From the NCBI GenBank assembly GCA_938041035.1, contig CALHYX010000046.1, forward strand, positions 1-36,323: a stretch of DNA of 36,323 nucleotides, written 5' to 3'. Below, piece by piece: positions 22,719-31,030 of the stretch (its first letter is position 1; every line of letters starts with the position of its first letter). Under the pieces are notes generated by a model. The model saw nothing but the letters and a program-made list of their open reading frames with translations. It searched no databases and had not been told where the DNA came from. Made by a program: the position numbers and the translations under genes. This DNA comes from an uncultured Acidimicrobiales bacterium (lineage in GTDB: Bacteria; Actinomycetota; Acidimicrobiia; Acidimicrobiales; SHLQ01).

Positions 22719-24332
22719 ATGACCGGGACGATGAAGCGTGTACTGATCGGCCTGGGGGCCGCCGCCGTAGCTGTCGTCCTCGGCATTTCCGTCGCGCTCA
22801 GCGGCGACGACGCCGGGGTGCGAGGGGCCGTACAGACCGCCACGACGGTCGCGGATGACGACGTATCGGTCGCAGCGAGAACCAGCGAGGTACCGCAGAC
22901 CACCGCCGATGCCGAACCGCCGGAAACCTCGACGACCGAGCCCGTGGCCCCGACAACCACCATCGAGCGATGGGTTCTCGAACCGCCGGGGGTGAACGCC
23001 CCGAGCGCCGACGACGTGGACGACGCCGACATCCTCGCGTACCTCCTGGCGCTCGCCGAAAAGAACAAGGAACCGGCGCCGCCGGACAAGACCAACAACG
23101 TCGGAACCGCCGGGCCGGTGGCCCAGGCGCCCGGAGGTTTCGACCTTCGCCGTCCGACGATCGGGCCGGGCGGTCGATTCTTCCCCCAGGACGCTCCGGA
23201 CCCCGCGGTCATCTTCACCCAGGGCGCCTACTTCCTGTACTCCACCAACACGGCGGCGGCGAACGTGCCGGTGTACCAGGCCAGCGGCAACCTCCAGAGC
23301 TGGTCGTTCCTCGGCGATGCCCTGCCGACCCTGCCCGGTTGGGCGGCCGCGGGCATCTTCCAGACGTGGGCGCCGTCGATCGCCAACATCGGCGGCACGT
23401 ACACCCTCTACTTCACCGCCCGCGACATTGCGTCGAACCGCCAGTGCATCGGCGTGGCCGTCGCCGGGTCACCGCAGGGTCCCTTCGCCGCCGACCCCGC
23501 CCCCCTGGTCTGCCCCGCGAGCCTCGGTGGCGCGATCGATCCGGAGTACTTCAAGGACGAGGACGGCAGCCAGTGGTTGCTGTACAAGAACGACGGCAAC
23601 TGCTGTAAGATCCCGACCCGCATATACACCCGGGCGCTGTCGGCCAACGGCCGCTCGTTCGTCGATCAGACCTCGACCCTGCTCACGGCCGGCGCCGCCT
23701 GGGAAGGTGGCCTCATCGAGGGTCCCACCATGGTGCGCCGCAACGGGCGTTACCACCTCTTCTATTCCGCCAACTGGTGGCTGAGCGCGGGCTACTCGAT
23801 CGGTCACGCGGTGTGTGAGACCGTGCGCGGCCCGTGCTGGCGCAGTGGCAACGGCCAGTTCATGGGCGACCGGGGCGACGCTCGGGGTCCGGGCGGTCCC
23901 TCCATCTGGCGTTCGCCCACCGGCGAGGTGTGGATGGCCTATCACGGTTGGGTCGGCGGTGTCGGCTACCCGCGCGGCACCCGCGCGGTGTTCTCGAACC
24001 GACTCGATTTTCCCGACTGGACTCCGCCGCCGGTGACCGTGGCACCAACCACGACCGCGGTACCGACCACGACCGCAGTGCCGACGACCACGGCCGGACC
24101 CACCACCACGGCGGGGCCGACGACCACCGTCGACCCGACCACCACGACCGCAGGCCCCACCACCACGGCGGGGCCGACGACCACCGCCGGCCCGACCACG
24201 ACGGCCGTCGCGCAACCGCCGCCGCCGCCTCCCCCTCCGCCACCACCCCCACCGCCACCACCCCCACCGCCGAGTACGACGGCGGTGCTGCCCGAACCTT
24301 CGGTGCCGGTCACCACCACCGCCCCGGGCTGA
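22719..24332 (+). CDS. Exported GH43-type glycosidase with Thr/Pro-rich tail
   Basis: A 537-residue protein. Residues 5-28 are a signal-anchor helix, then comes a Thr/Glu/Pro linker. Residues 140-435 form a five-bladed beta-propeller of GH43: general base Asp in DAPDPAVI (about D161), pKa-modulating Asp in IDPEYFKDEDG (about D274) and acid Glu in IEGPTMVRRNGRYHLFYS (about E334). GH43 enzymes release arabinose, xylose or related sugars from glycans. After the domain comes a PTTTA repeat tail and a run of about 20 prolines, ending PSVPVTTTAPG. The tail is C-terminal and could span the wall. GGAGGAG lies 15 nt before the ATG at 22719; ATG at 22731 is an alternative start. The next gene starts 7 nt downstream. 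Confidence 0.85.
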   Translation: MTGTMKRVLIGLGAAAVAVVLGISVALSGDDAGVRGAVQTATTVADDDVSVAARTSEVPQTTADAEPPETSTTEPVAPTTTIERWVLEPPGVNAPSADDVDDADILAYLLALAEKNKEPAPPDKTNNVGTAGPVAQAPGGFDLRRPTIGPGGRFFPQDAPDPAVIFTQGAYFLYSTNTAAANVPVYQASGNLQSWSFLGDALPTLPGWAAAGIFQTWAPSIANIGGTYTLYFTARDIASNRQCIGVAVAGSPQGPFAADPAPLVCPASLGGAIDPEYFKDEDGSQWLLYKNDGNCCKIPTRIYTRALSANGRSFVDQTSTLLTAGAAWEGGLIEGPTMVRRNGRYHLFYSANWWLSAGYSIGHAVCETVRGPCWRSGNGQFMGDRGDARGPGGPSIWRSPTGEVWMAYHGWVGGVGYPRGTRAVFSNRLDFPDWTPPPVTVAPTTTAVPTTTAVPTTTAGPTTTAGPTTTVDPTTTTAGPTTTAGPTTTAGPTTTAVAQPPPPPPPPPPPPPPPPPPPSTTAVLPEPSVPVTTTAPG

Positions 24333-24339
24333 TCTCGGC

Positions 24340-25974
24340 GTGACCAGCCTCCCCGGATCGCCGACGATCGGTCGTCACCTCGAGGCGCTGTACCCGGGCG
24401 CCGATCACGCCGCCATCGGCGAACGGCTCCACGAACTGTTCGCCTCGCTGCGCCGTCGACCGCTCGGTGCCTGGAGCGCAGCCGACACGGTGCTGATCAC
24501 GTACGGAGCCACCGTCGTCGCACCCGGTGAAGCGCCGCTCCGGACGCTTCGCCGCTTCCTCGACGACTACGTCGGCGATGGCTTCTCGGCGGTGCACATC
24601 CTGCCGTTCTTCCCCTACAGCTCCGACGATGGGTTCTCGGTCATCGACTACCGCATCGTCGATCCGGCACTGGGCGACTGGACCGACATCGGCGCCATCG
24701 CCGATGACTATCAGCTCATGGTCGATCTCATCCTCAACCACGCCAGCGCGCAGAGTGCCTGGTTCCAGCAGTTCCGGGCTGGCCGGGCGCCCGGCACCGA
24801 CTACTTCGTCACCGCCGATCCCGATGCCGATACCTCGACGGTCACGCGGCCGCGCACCCACCCGTTGCTGCAACCCGTGGCGACGCCCTCCGGTGAACGC
24901 CACGTCTGGTGCACGTTCGGCCACGACCAGGTCGATCTCGACTTCGCCAACCCCGACGTGCTCCTCGAGTTCGCCTCCATCCTCGTCGACTACCTCGACC
25001 GGGGCGCGACGCTCATTCGGCTCGACGCGGTCGCCTATCTGTGGAAGCAACTCGGCACCACGTCGATCCACCTCGAGCAGACCCACACCGTCGTCAAGCT
25101 GTTCGCCCAACTCCTCGCCGGTCGGGCCCGACTGATCACCGAGACCAACGTCCCCCACGCCGAGAACATCTCCTACTTCGGGGCCGGCGACGAGGCCGAC
25201 GCGGTGTACAACTTCACCCTTCCGCCACTCGTGCTCGACGCCTTCTGGCACGAGCGCTCGGGCCCGCTCCAGGCGTGGTTGACCGCCCTCGACTCACCGC
25301 CGCCGGGGCGGGTCTTCCTCAACTTTCTCGCGTCCCACGACGGGTTCGGCGTGCGGCCCGCCGAGGGGTTGCTCACGACCGAAGAAATCACCGCACTCGC
25401 CGACCGGGCCCGAGCGCTTGGCGGGTTCGTCTCCGAGTACGACTCCCCGAACGGCCCCCGGCCCTACGAGCTGAACCTGTCGTTGGCCGATGCCCTGGGC
25501 TCCGTCGACCGCCTCGTCGCGGCTCACGCACTGATGGCCGCGCTCCCCGGGGTGCCCGCGGTGTACATCCACAGCCTGCTCGCCACCCCGGCCGATGCCG
25601 CGGCGGTGGAGCGGACCGGGAATCGCCGAGCCATCAACCGCGTCACCCTCGACGACGGCGAACTGCGCGCCGAGTTGGCGGACGAAGCGTCGCGACCGGC
25701 CCAGGCGCTGCGCAGAATCACCGACCTGCTTGCCGTCCGGGCCCGTCAGCCCGCCTTCGACCCGGCCGCCGACCTCGAACCGCTCGATGTCGGGCCGACG
25801 GTCGTCGCCTTCCGACGTTCGCACCCCGACCAGCGGATCACCGTTCTTGCCAACGTCGGCGCGGAGCGGGTCGATGGCTTTGCCCCCGAGATTGTCGACG
25901 GTGGCGTCGATCTCATCAGCGGCCAGCCGATCGCGACGTTGGCCCCCGGCCAGGTGGGCTGGGTCGCCGATTAA
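24340..25974 (+). CDS. GH13_18 sugar phosphorylase, probably glucosylglycerate phosphorylase
   Basis: A 544-residue cytoplasmic protein of GH13 subfamily 18 (sucrose phosphorylase group). Conserved regions are DLILNHAS, IRLDAVAYLWK (nucleophile about D229), LITETNVPH (acid/base about E268) and NFLASHDGFGVRP (H333, D334). The LWKQLGTTSIHLEQTHTVVK and ETNVPHAENISYFG stretches look like the YcjM/GgaP branch, which splits glucosylglycerate with phosphate to glucose-1-phosphate and glycerate, rather than classical sucrose phosphorylase. That assignment is family knowledge plus inference; sucrose 6F-phosphate phosphorylase is the alternative. GTG at 24340 lies 7 nt after the GH43 stop. Its own stop overlaps a convergent lipoprotein stop (TTAA). 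A GpgS-like synthase at 29406-30617 makes a glucosylglycerate role attractive. Confidence 0.85.
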   Translation: MTSLPGSPTIGRHLEALYPGADHAAIGERLHELFASLRRRPLGAWSAADTVLITYGATVVAPGEAPLRTLRRFLDDYVGDGFSAVHILPFFPYSSDDGFSVIDYRIVDPALGDWTDIGAIADDYQLMVDLILNHASAQSAWFQQFRAGRAPGTDYFVTADPDADTSTVTRPRTHPLLQPVATPSGERHVWCTFGHDQVDLDFANPDVLLEFASILVDYLDRGATLIRLDAVAYLWKQLGTTSIHLEQTHTVVKLFAQLLAGRARLITETNVPHAENISYFGAGDEADAVYNFTLPPLVLDAFWHERSGPLQAWLTALDSPPPGRVFLNFLASHDGFGVRPAEGLLTTEEITALADRARALGGFVSEYDSPNGPRPYELNLSLADALGSVDRLVAAHALMAALPGVPAVYIHSLLATPADAAAVERTGNRRAINRVTLDDGELRAELADEASRPAQALRRITDLLAVRARQPAFDPAADLEPLDVGPTVVAFRRSHPDQRITVLANVGAERVDGFAPEIVDGGVDLISGQPIATLAPGQVGWVAD

Positions 25975-27038
25975 CGAATGGGCGCCGCGTACACGTGCAG
26001 CGCATCCGGGGTGGCGCGCCAGACCAGCACTTCGCCCTCGTTTGTCACCGACACCGCGTCGGGTCCCGCGCCGGCAACGGCGAACTCCTCGCTGGGCAGC
26101 TGGATGGCCCGCAGGTCGTCGATCCGCGTTTCGCCCTGATTGAGCACCCCGACCCACACCTGCTCGAATCCGTCGCACCCACGGTCGATGAAGGCAATCG
26201 AGCCGTCGTCGCCGACCGCCAGTTCCGGCAGCGAGAGCCCATCGCCGGAAACCGGTAGGCCCTGTGGGTCGGTGAGCGGGGTCGACGTTCGATCGGCTTC
26301 GAGAAGCACCAGGGCACCGGCGTGGTCGCCACCGCAGGCCTCGATCGACGACTCCACCCCCACCACCGTGCCATCGCCTCCCACCGGGTACCCCCACGGG
26401 ATCGCACCGTTCACCGATTGCAGGGAGATCGGATCCAGCGGGAGGTCATCGTTGACGAACAGCGTGAACGGCGTTGTCACCAGGGACGAGATCAGCGGCC
26501 CGCTCGGCACGGTGTGGAACCCGGGGGTTGGTGGCGGTGCGCCGGGCGAGGCGGTGTGGATCTGCGGTGACGCGCCGTTGCAGGTGGACCCGGCGGCGAA
26601 CACGCCGGTGTTCGCCGCAGCCGCCGTGATCTTGTCGGCGTTGACCGAGCCGACCGCTCGTTCGTCGCCGTTCCGATCGATCTGCCACACCTCGAGTCCG
26701 CCGCGTGCGCAGCCGGCTGATTCGATCGGCGATGCGAGGTACGCGACGTCGCCGTGCGCGGCCAGGAACTGCTGCGAGGAAACCGAATGCGAGATCGTGC
26801 TGCCTCCGTCGAATGCAACCGACGTTGACGACCCGGCCGAGGATGCAGCGGGGGGTGCGACCGGCGCAGCGCTCGTGGCGGTAGCCGCCGCCGTCGATAA
26901 CGGCGCCGCGACGGTTCCGGTGCCCCCCGCATCGGGACGCTGCCCGGTACAACTCGAGGCGAGTAACACCATGCCGACAGCGACCGCGAGCGGACCGAGA
27001 AGCTCGCGACTCGTGTGTACTGCTCGCCTTGTGCGCAT
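25971..27038 (-). CDS. Lipoprotein of unknown function
   Basis: A 355-residue protein with a signal peptide ending in a lipobox (LLASSC, about residue 30) and an Ala/Thr/Pro/Ser linker to about residue 75. The following domain is rich in short beta strands with repeating hydrophobic-D/N-G patterns (LAVGDDGSIAFIDRGCDGFEQVWVG, VTNEGEVLVWRA), suggesting a beta-propeller sensor or scaffold. Several paired Cys occur. It is third in the leftward SpoIID operon, 20 nt after the preceding lipoprotein. Its stop shares TTAA with the convergent phosphorylase gene. The family is not recognised. Confidence 0.75.
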   Translation of the reverse strand: MRTRRAVHTSRELLGPLAVAVGMVLLASSCTGQRPDAGGTGTVAAPLSTAAATATSAAPVAPPAASSAGSSTSVAFDGGSTISHSVSSQQFLAAHGDVAYLASPIESAGCARGGLEVWQIDRNGDERAVGSVNADKITAAAANTGVFAAGSTCNGASPQIHTASPGAPPPTPGFHTVPSGPLISSLVTTPFTLFVNDDLPLDPISLQSVNGAIPWGYPVGGDGTVVGVESSIEACGGDHAGALVLLEADRTSTPLTDPQGLPVSGDGLSLPELAVGDDGSIAFIDRGCDGFEQVWVGVLNQGETRIDDLRAIQLPSEEFAVAGAGPDAVSVTNEGEVLVWRATPDALHVYAAPIR

Positions 27039-27058
27039 TGTTCGCCACTCGGTCGTCG

Positions 27059-27637
27059 TCAGGTCAGAACCCCTTCAACCTCGCACGGATCGAACCGGAT
27101 AGGCAGGACATCGTCGCGCTGCTCCACCGAGAACCGGACCGACGCGAACCGGTATTCGAGATCACCGATGAGGATGGGTTCGACGTACTCGATGAAGATC
27201 GCGGCCACTCGGTCCCCGGAGCTGTCGCGCGGCGCATCGCTGCTCGGCTCGACGAGCAGCGCGGCGGCCGTCGCGGCGAGGGCGATCGGTGTCACGCTGG
27301 GCTCGCTGCCGAAGAGGCCCAGATCATGGTCGGTCTCGGCGGCGACGACGCCCTCGAGATCGATGTCTCCATGCCCCGGGATCCCGGTAATTTGTAGATA
27401 TCCGGCGACGGCGGTCGAGGGCTGATCGTTGAACCCACCGGTCATTTCCCAACCGGCCGGCAGCCCGAGGTGGATGCCCCAGATCTCGCTGCAGTACTCG
27501 AAATCGACGTCACCGGCCGTCGCCTGCTGGTCGACCAGCGGCTCTGACCCGCCGCTCCGCGTCTGCGGTGCCGTGCTACACGACACCGCGAACGCCAGAG
27601 CGGTGGCCGCTCCGACGGCGCCTAACCGCCGAAGCAT
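27059..27637 (-). CDS. Small lipoprotein of unknown function
   Basis: A 192-residue protein with a lipobox (AFAVSC, about residue 20) and a compact domain beginning FEYCSEIWGIHLGLPAGWEMTGG. It looks like an exported ligand-binding or PsbP/LpqN-like beta domain, but I cannot assign a family. ATG at 27637 shares its A with the last base of the SpoIID-gene TGA, so translation is coupled; a GTG just before (27640) is the alternative start. It sits between the SpoIID protein and a larger lipoprotein in one leftward operon. Confidence 0.72.
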   Translation of the reverse strand: MLRRLGAVGAATALAFAVSCSTAPQTRSGGSEPLVDQQATAGDVDFEYCSEIWGIHLGLPAGWEMTGGFNDQPSTAVAGYLQITGIPGHGDIDLEGVVAAETDHDLGLFGSEPSVTPIALAATAAALLVEPSSDAPRDSSGDRVAAIFIEYVEPILIGDLEYRFASVRFSVEQRDDVLPIRFDPCEVEGVLT

Positions 27638-29130
27638 CACTTGGTAACCGTCGCCCCAGCGCTCCCGCTGTAGTAATAGGTTTCAACGATTTCCCAGACG
27701 TTCTCCCCGGCCAGATCACATGCCTGGGTGCCCCACTGGCGCATGGTCGTGCCGTTCTTGCCCCTGCCGCAGTAGTCCGACGAGTAACCCGACCAGTACC
27801 TCGGCTCGAACCAGTTGCCGTTGATCTTCATCTCATAGTCCCACCAGAGGTTGACGACGGCGTTGGTCGACGAATGGGTGTTGCCGGGAATCCATCGTTG
27901 GAAGTCGATCGAGTCCTTCACGTCCCAGCAGTTGCCGTTCCACGTGTGGGCTTCGGTGAGCCCGCGGAACCACGCATACTGTTTGACCGCGAGCCCGCCG
28001 GAGCCCAGCGAATCGTTGCCCCAACTTGGGATCCACTCGCTGGGTAGGACTTCCTTGACGTACAGGCGCATGCCCTGCTGGGTTACGTATTGGATCGACG
28101 ATCCCAGAATTTCGGGGTTCGAGACGACGGCGATCTTGATATTCTTGCCCGGCCCGGGCGCCTGGCTGGTGCTCGAGTGCCCGGTGCACATCGAGCTGGA
28201 ACTGGCGATCGGGTCCAACAACTCCTGAGCGACGAGCTCCTCGGTGTGAAGCTCACGAAGCACTGAACCGTGGGTGAAGTGCTCCACCGTCCCGGCCGGG
28301 GAAGTTCGCAGCGCCTGGTTCCATTGTCCGCGGGCCCAGAGGATCCCGGTCCGAACGGCGGTGCCCGAATCATGGGTCGCTTCGATACCGAAGGTGTGGC
28401 CCAAGGCCAGGGCCCGCTGCTGTTCGAGTGGACCGAACGGGATGTCGAATTCGGCGATTCCCCCCGATGTGGACTCGGCCGAGCCGATCACCACGCCGTT
28501 GAACGTGAGGTCGACCGTTGCTCCCGCGACCGAGATTCCGGCCTCGTCGTTGACGGTGACCCGAACGACCATGGAATCCCAACGATCCGGAATCGCAACC
28601 CGTGCGATTTTGACGAAGCTGTTCGCACTGCCGGGGTGCGCGGCGATCGCCCGCAGCTCCGAGGCTTCCCTGATGGTTAGGCCACCGGTAGCAACGTGGC
28701 TGATGGCCTCAGCGACCTCAGGCACCATCCAGCCCTGTTCTTGAGCAGCGTCGGTCCAGCGCTCGATATCGGACTCGGTCGCTGCCTGCTCGTCCGCCCG
28801 AGCGCTTTCGTAGACCTGGCCGCCCAACGTTGCTCCTTCGGCACTGGATTCGTACAACGCTCGAAGGCCGTTCAGCTGCTCGTGGGTCATGTCGGTGTCG
28901 AGCAGCCGGGCGAGCGCATCGTCGGGATCCACCACGGCTATCTCGTTGTCGACCGCTCCGGCAGCCGAAGGGGCGAGCACCATCCCGGCGGCGGTCATGG
29001 CGATAAGCGCGCGGCGAAAGATCGCCCTTTCGCGCCGAGCGGCCTTCGTTCGGGCCAGAAGCGACGCGAACGCCGCCACCCAGCCAACCCGTTGGCGGAT
29101 TGACCGCGACATTCGGTGGATGACCCTCAT
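27637..29130 (-). CDS. SpoIID/LytB-domain exported protein
   Basis: About 497 residues from ATG at 29130, chosen because GAGGAG lies 10 nt upstream; the longer frame begins with a TTG. It has a basic, long n-region, a hydrophobic segment (IAMTAAGMVLAPSAAGAV), a helical region, and an Ig-like/CarboxypepD_reg-like strand region (VTVNDEAGISVAGATVDLTF). The C-terminal half contains a SpoIID-like domain: YVKEVLPSEWIPSWGNDSLGSGGLAVKQYAWF, then CWDVKDSIDFQRWIPG and TNAVVNLWWD. SpoIID proteins are peptidoglycan lytic transglycosylases in sporulating bacteria, with relatives in non-sporulating phyla. A catalytic Glu is present in LPSEW. It heads an operon with two lipoproteins, suggesting a wall-remodelling unit. 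Confidence 0.8.
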   Translation of the reverse strand: MRVIHRMSRSIRQRVGWVAAFASLLARTKAARRERAIFRRALIAMTAAGMVLAPSAAGAVDNEIAVVDPDDALARLLDTDMTHEQLNGLRALYESSAEGATLGGQVYESARADEQAATESDIERWTDAAQEQGWMVPEVAEAISHVATGGLTIREASELRAIAAHPGSANSFVKIARVAIPDRWDSMVVRVTVNDEAGISVAGATVDLTFNGVVIGSAESTSGGIAEFDIPFGPLEQQRALALGHTFGIEATHDSGTAVRTGILWARGQWNQALRTSPAGTVEHFTHGSVLRELHTEELVAQELLDPIASSSSMCTGHSSTSQAPGPGKNIKIAVVSNPEILGSSIQYVTQQGMRLYVKEVLPSEWIPSWGNDSLGSGGLAVKQYAWFRGLTEAHTWNGNCWDVKDSIDFQRWIPGNTHSSTNAVVNLWWDYEMKINGNWFEPRYWSGYSSDYCGRGKNGTTMRQWGTQACDLAGENVWEIVETYYYSGSAGATVTK

Positions 29131-29405
29131 CGTTCGTCGACTCCTCGTTGACAAGTTGCGGGATGAAAACGCTGTCTTGAGCGAAAGCTGCGACGTCGCT
29201 CCGTCGACGGAACGACGGTGCGGGCGACGCCCGCTCAGATGAAATCGACAGTAAGAAACGCCGTCACGGAGTCACAAGGGTCTGCCGGGAGGGGTCCCGG
29301 AGGAAGGGTCTGGCGGGACCCATGCTCAGCGGACCACCGGCGCCGAATTTCGCCGAGCGTGCGAGCCGCGGGCGTTCATCCGGAAGGCCGCAGCGGCTGC
29401 GGGCG
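29131..29405. other. Intergenic region with two small hairpins
   Basis: 275 nt between the SpoIID start and the GpgS-like stop. CCGGGA-GGGG-TCCCGG (29285-29300) and GGGTC...GACCC (29306-29321) are adjacent hairpins on the 3' side of the leftward GpgS-like gene, possible U-less terminators. The remainder must contain the SpoIID-operon promoter; I see no convincing -35/-10 pair. No further gene is supported. Confidence 0.4.
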
Positions 29406-30617
29406 CTACGCGTTGTCGGCTTCGACGGCCTCGTCGAGCGTTTCGAGCACCGTGGGTACCGCGCTCATCACCCGAGACCAGTTCGCGATGAACGGGGTCT
29501 CCATCGGGTTCGAAAGGAACTTCTCGCCGGCGGTCATGATGCTCTGGGCGAACACCTCGACGGTGCCCTCTTCGTCGTGGCGATCGAAGGTCAACCCGTT
29601 GAGCACCGCGTCGTTGTGGTAGTGGTCGACCAGGCCGAGCGCGGTCCGGTAGTAGGCCGCCTTGATGGTGCGGAACCCTTCCGGGGTGAACACGACGCCA
29701 TCGGTCGCCAGCTTGCGCAGCATGGCCTTGGCGATGTCGATGCTCATCTTGTGCAGGCCCTGGGTGGGGTCCTCGGCCGACAGGCTCTGGTGCTTGTGGT
29801 CGTAGGCGCCGGCGATGTCGACCTGGCAGATGCGGTTGGCGGCGTAATGGCGGTGCACCTCGGACAACATGCCGATCTCGAGCCCCCAGTCGGCCGGAAT
29901 GCGGATGGTCGGCACCACCTCGGATCGCATCGACACCTCGCCCGCCAGCGGATACCGAAAGCTGTCGAGAAAGTCGAGGTAGCCGCTGGGCCCAATGGTC
30001 TTGCGCAGGGCCCGGATCAACGGCGTGACCAGCAGCCGGGTGACCCGGCCGTTGAGCCGGCCGTCGGAGGAGCGGAAGTAGAACCCCTTGCAGAACGCGT
30101 AATCGAACGACGGGTGGACGACCGGATAGAGGAGCCGGGCGACGAGGGCGGGGTCGTAGGTGGTGATGTCGGCGTCGTGCAGGGCAACCGCCGCACCTCG
30201 GCCCGACGCAAGGAAGTAGCCGAGGCAGTACCAGACGTTGCGGCCCTTGCCGGGTTGACGGGGGGCGAGGCCGTGGGTGCCGAGTTCGTCTTGGATCGCC
30301 ACCATGCGTGGTCCGTCGTTCCAGAGGATCCGCGTGCGCTGCGGGAGGCGGGCGAAGAACCGACGGGCTTCGGCGAACTGGTCGGCGTCAGCGCCGTCCA
30401 GTCCGATGACGATCTCCTCGAGGAAGCTGACCTCGGCGAGTTGGTCGACGATGTTGGACAGCGCCGGCCCGGCGAGCTCGCTGTACAGGCACGGGATGAT
30501 CAGCGTCATCGGCCGTTCCCGGCGCCAGTCGTCGAGCTCGCCGGTCAGCTCCGACAACGGTCGGTCGACCAACCGGTGCAGCGTCGCGATGGTGCCGTTT
30601 TGAAAGAAGTCGGGCAT
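29406..30617 (-). CDS. gpgS: Glucosyl-3-phosphoglycerate synthase-like glycosyltransferase (GT81)
   Basis: A 403-residue GT-A-fold transferase without signal or membrane segments. It has the nucleotide-sugar start (TLIIPCLYSELAGPALSNIV), a GLDGADADQF stretch, RQPGKGRNVWYCLGYFLA, and the metal-binding DxD motif in VALHDADITTYDP (about D148/D150). DWGLEIGMLSEVHR and AYDHKHQSLS follow. Length and motifs match the GpgS/MpgS group that joins glucose (or mannose) from a nucleotide sugar to 3-phosphoglycerate, giving the precursor of the compatible solute glucosylglycerate. Glucose versus mannose specificity is not decidable. No GpgP-type phosphatase lies in the window. It follows a small unknown gene by 6 nt, presumably one operon. 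Confidence 0.82.
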   Translation of the reverse strand: MPDFFQNGTIATLHRLVDRPLSELTGELDDWRRERPMTLIIPCLYSELAGPALSNIVDQLAEVSFLEEIVIGLDGADADQFAEARRFFARLPQRTRILWNDGPRMVAIQDELGTHGLAPRQPGKGRNVWYCLGYFLASGRGAAVALHDADITTYDPALVARLLYPVVHPSFDYAFCKGFYFRSSDGRLNGRVTRLLVTPLIRALRKTIGPSGYLDFLDSFRYPLAGEVSMRSEVVPTIRIPADWGLEIGMLSEVHRHYAANRICQVDIAGAYDHKHQSLSAEDPTQGLHKMSIDIAKAMLRKLATDGVVFTPEGFRTIKAAYYRTALGLVDHYHNDAVLNGLTFDRHDEEGTVEVFAQSIMTAGEKFLSNPMETPFIANWSRVMSAVPTVLETLDEAVEADNA

Positions 30618-30623
30618 CGGTGG

Positions 30624-30926
30624 TCAGGCGTGGCGGGCGATGGAGGCCGCGACCGCAGGGGGCGCCCCATAGCTGAAGACACCCACATCGCAGCCGCCGC
30701 CGTCGGCAGGACACAGCTCGAGGAGGAGCCGCCACGAGCTGGCATCGACGGTGACGTGGATCGCACCGCCGATCTCGATCTTGTCCACCACCGCGCCGGT
30801 CTCGGCGCCAAACGCAGCGAGGTAGCGGGCGGCCACGTCCGACGCCGATCGGTCGCGGTGCACTCGAATCGGCGCGCGCTCCTGGTGGAGGTGCACGACG
30901 TTTCCGTCCACTGTTCGCTCGCCCAT
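30624..30926 (-). CDS. Small protein of unknown function, co-transcribed with gpgS-like gene
   Basis: A 100-residue protein from ATG at 30926, which is preceded by GAAAGAGG at good spacing; a GTG at 30944 is the alternative start. A basic beta-rich first half (GNVVHLHQERAPIRVHRDRSASDVAARYLAAF) leads to IEIGGAIHVTVDASSWRLLLELCPADGGGCDVGVFSYG. No signal peptide, membrane helix or known motif is visible. The stop is 6 nt before the glycosyltransferase ATG, so the two are translated together and a regulatory or partner role is possible. Confidence 0.65.
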   Translation of the reverse strand: MGERTVDGNVVHLHQERAPIRVHRDRSASDVAARYLAAFGAETGAVVDKIEIGGAIHVTVDASSWRLLLELCPADGGGCDVGVFSYGAPPAVAASIARHA

Positions 30927-30983
30927 GGGAATGCCTCTTTCCACCGCCAGGGTACGTCACCGGCGCCGAACCGACATGTCGCA

Positions 30984-31019
30984 GCGCCGAGTTATCTGCG
31001 TTGCCCCAGATAGTGGCGC
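30984..31019 (-). terminator. Hairpin downstream of LLM oxidoreductase gene
   Basis: GCGCC (30984-30988) and GGCGC (31015-31019) enclose TATCTG (30993-30998) and CAGATA (31007-31012), giving a two-part stem around an 8-nt loop. It lies 11 nt past the LLM stop and before the small gene at 30926. It is a likely U-less terminator for the leftward LLM transcript. Confidence 0.5.
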
Positions 31020-31030
31020 CGGACGTTTGC

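Noticed and set aside
24310..26397. Minus-strand frames opposite the GH13 and GH43 genes
   Set aside because: There are no conserved motifs, and they overlap genes with all catalytic residues in the other direction.
29218..31013. Long plus-strand frames over the GpgS-like gene
   Set aside because: They are shadows of the minus-strand glycosyltransferase, which has clear GT-A motifs and a DxD.
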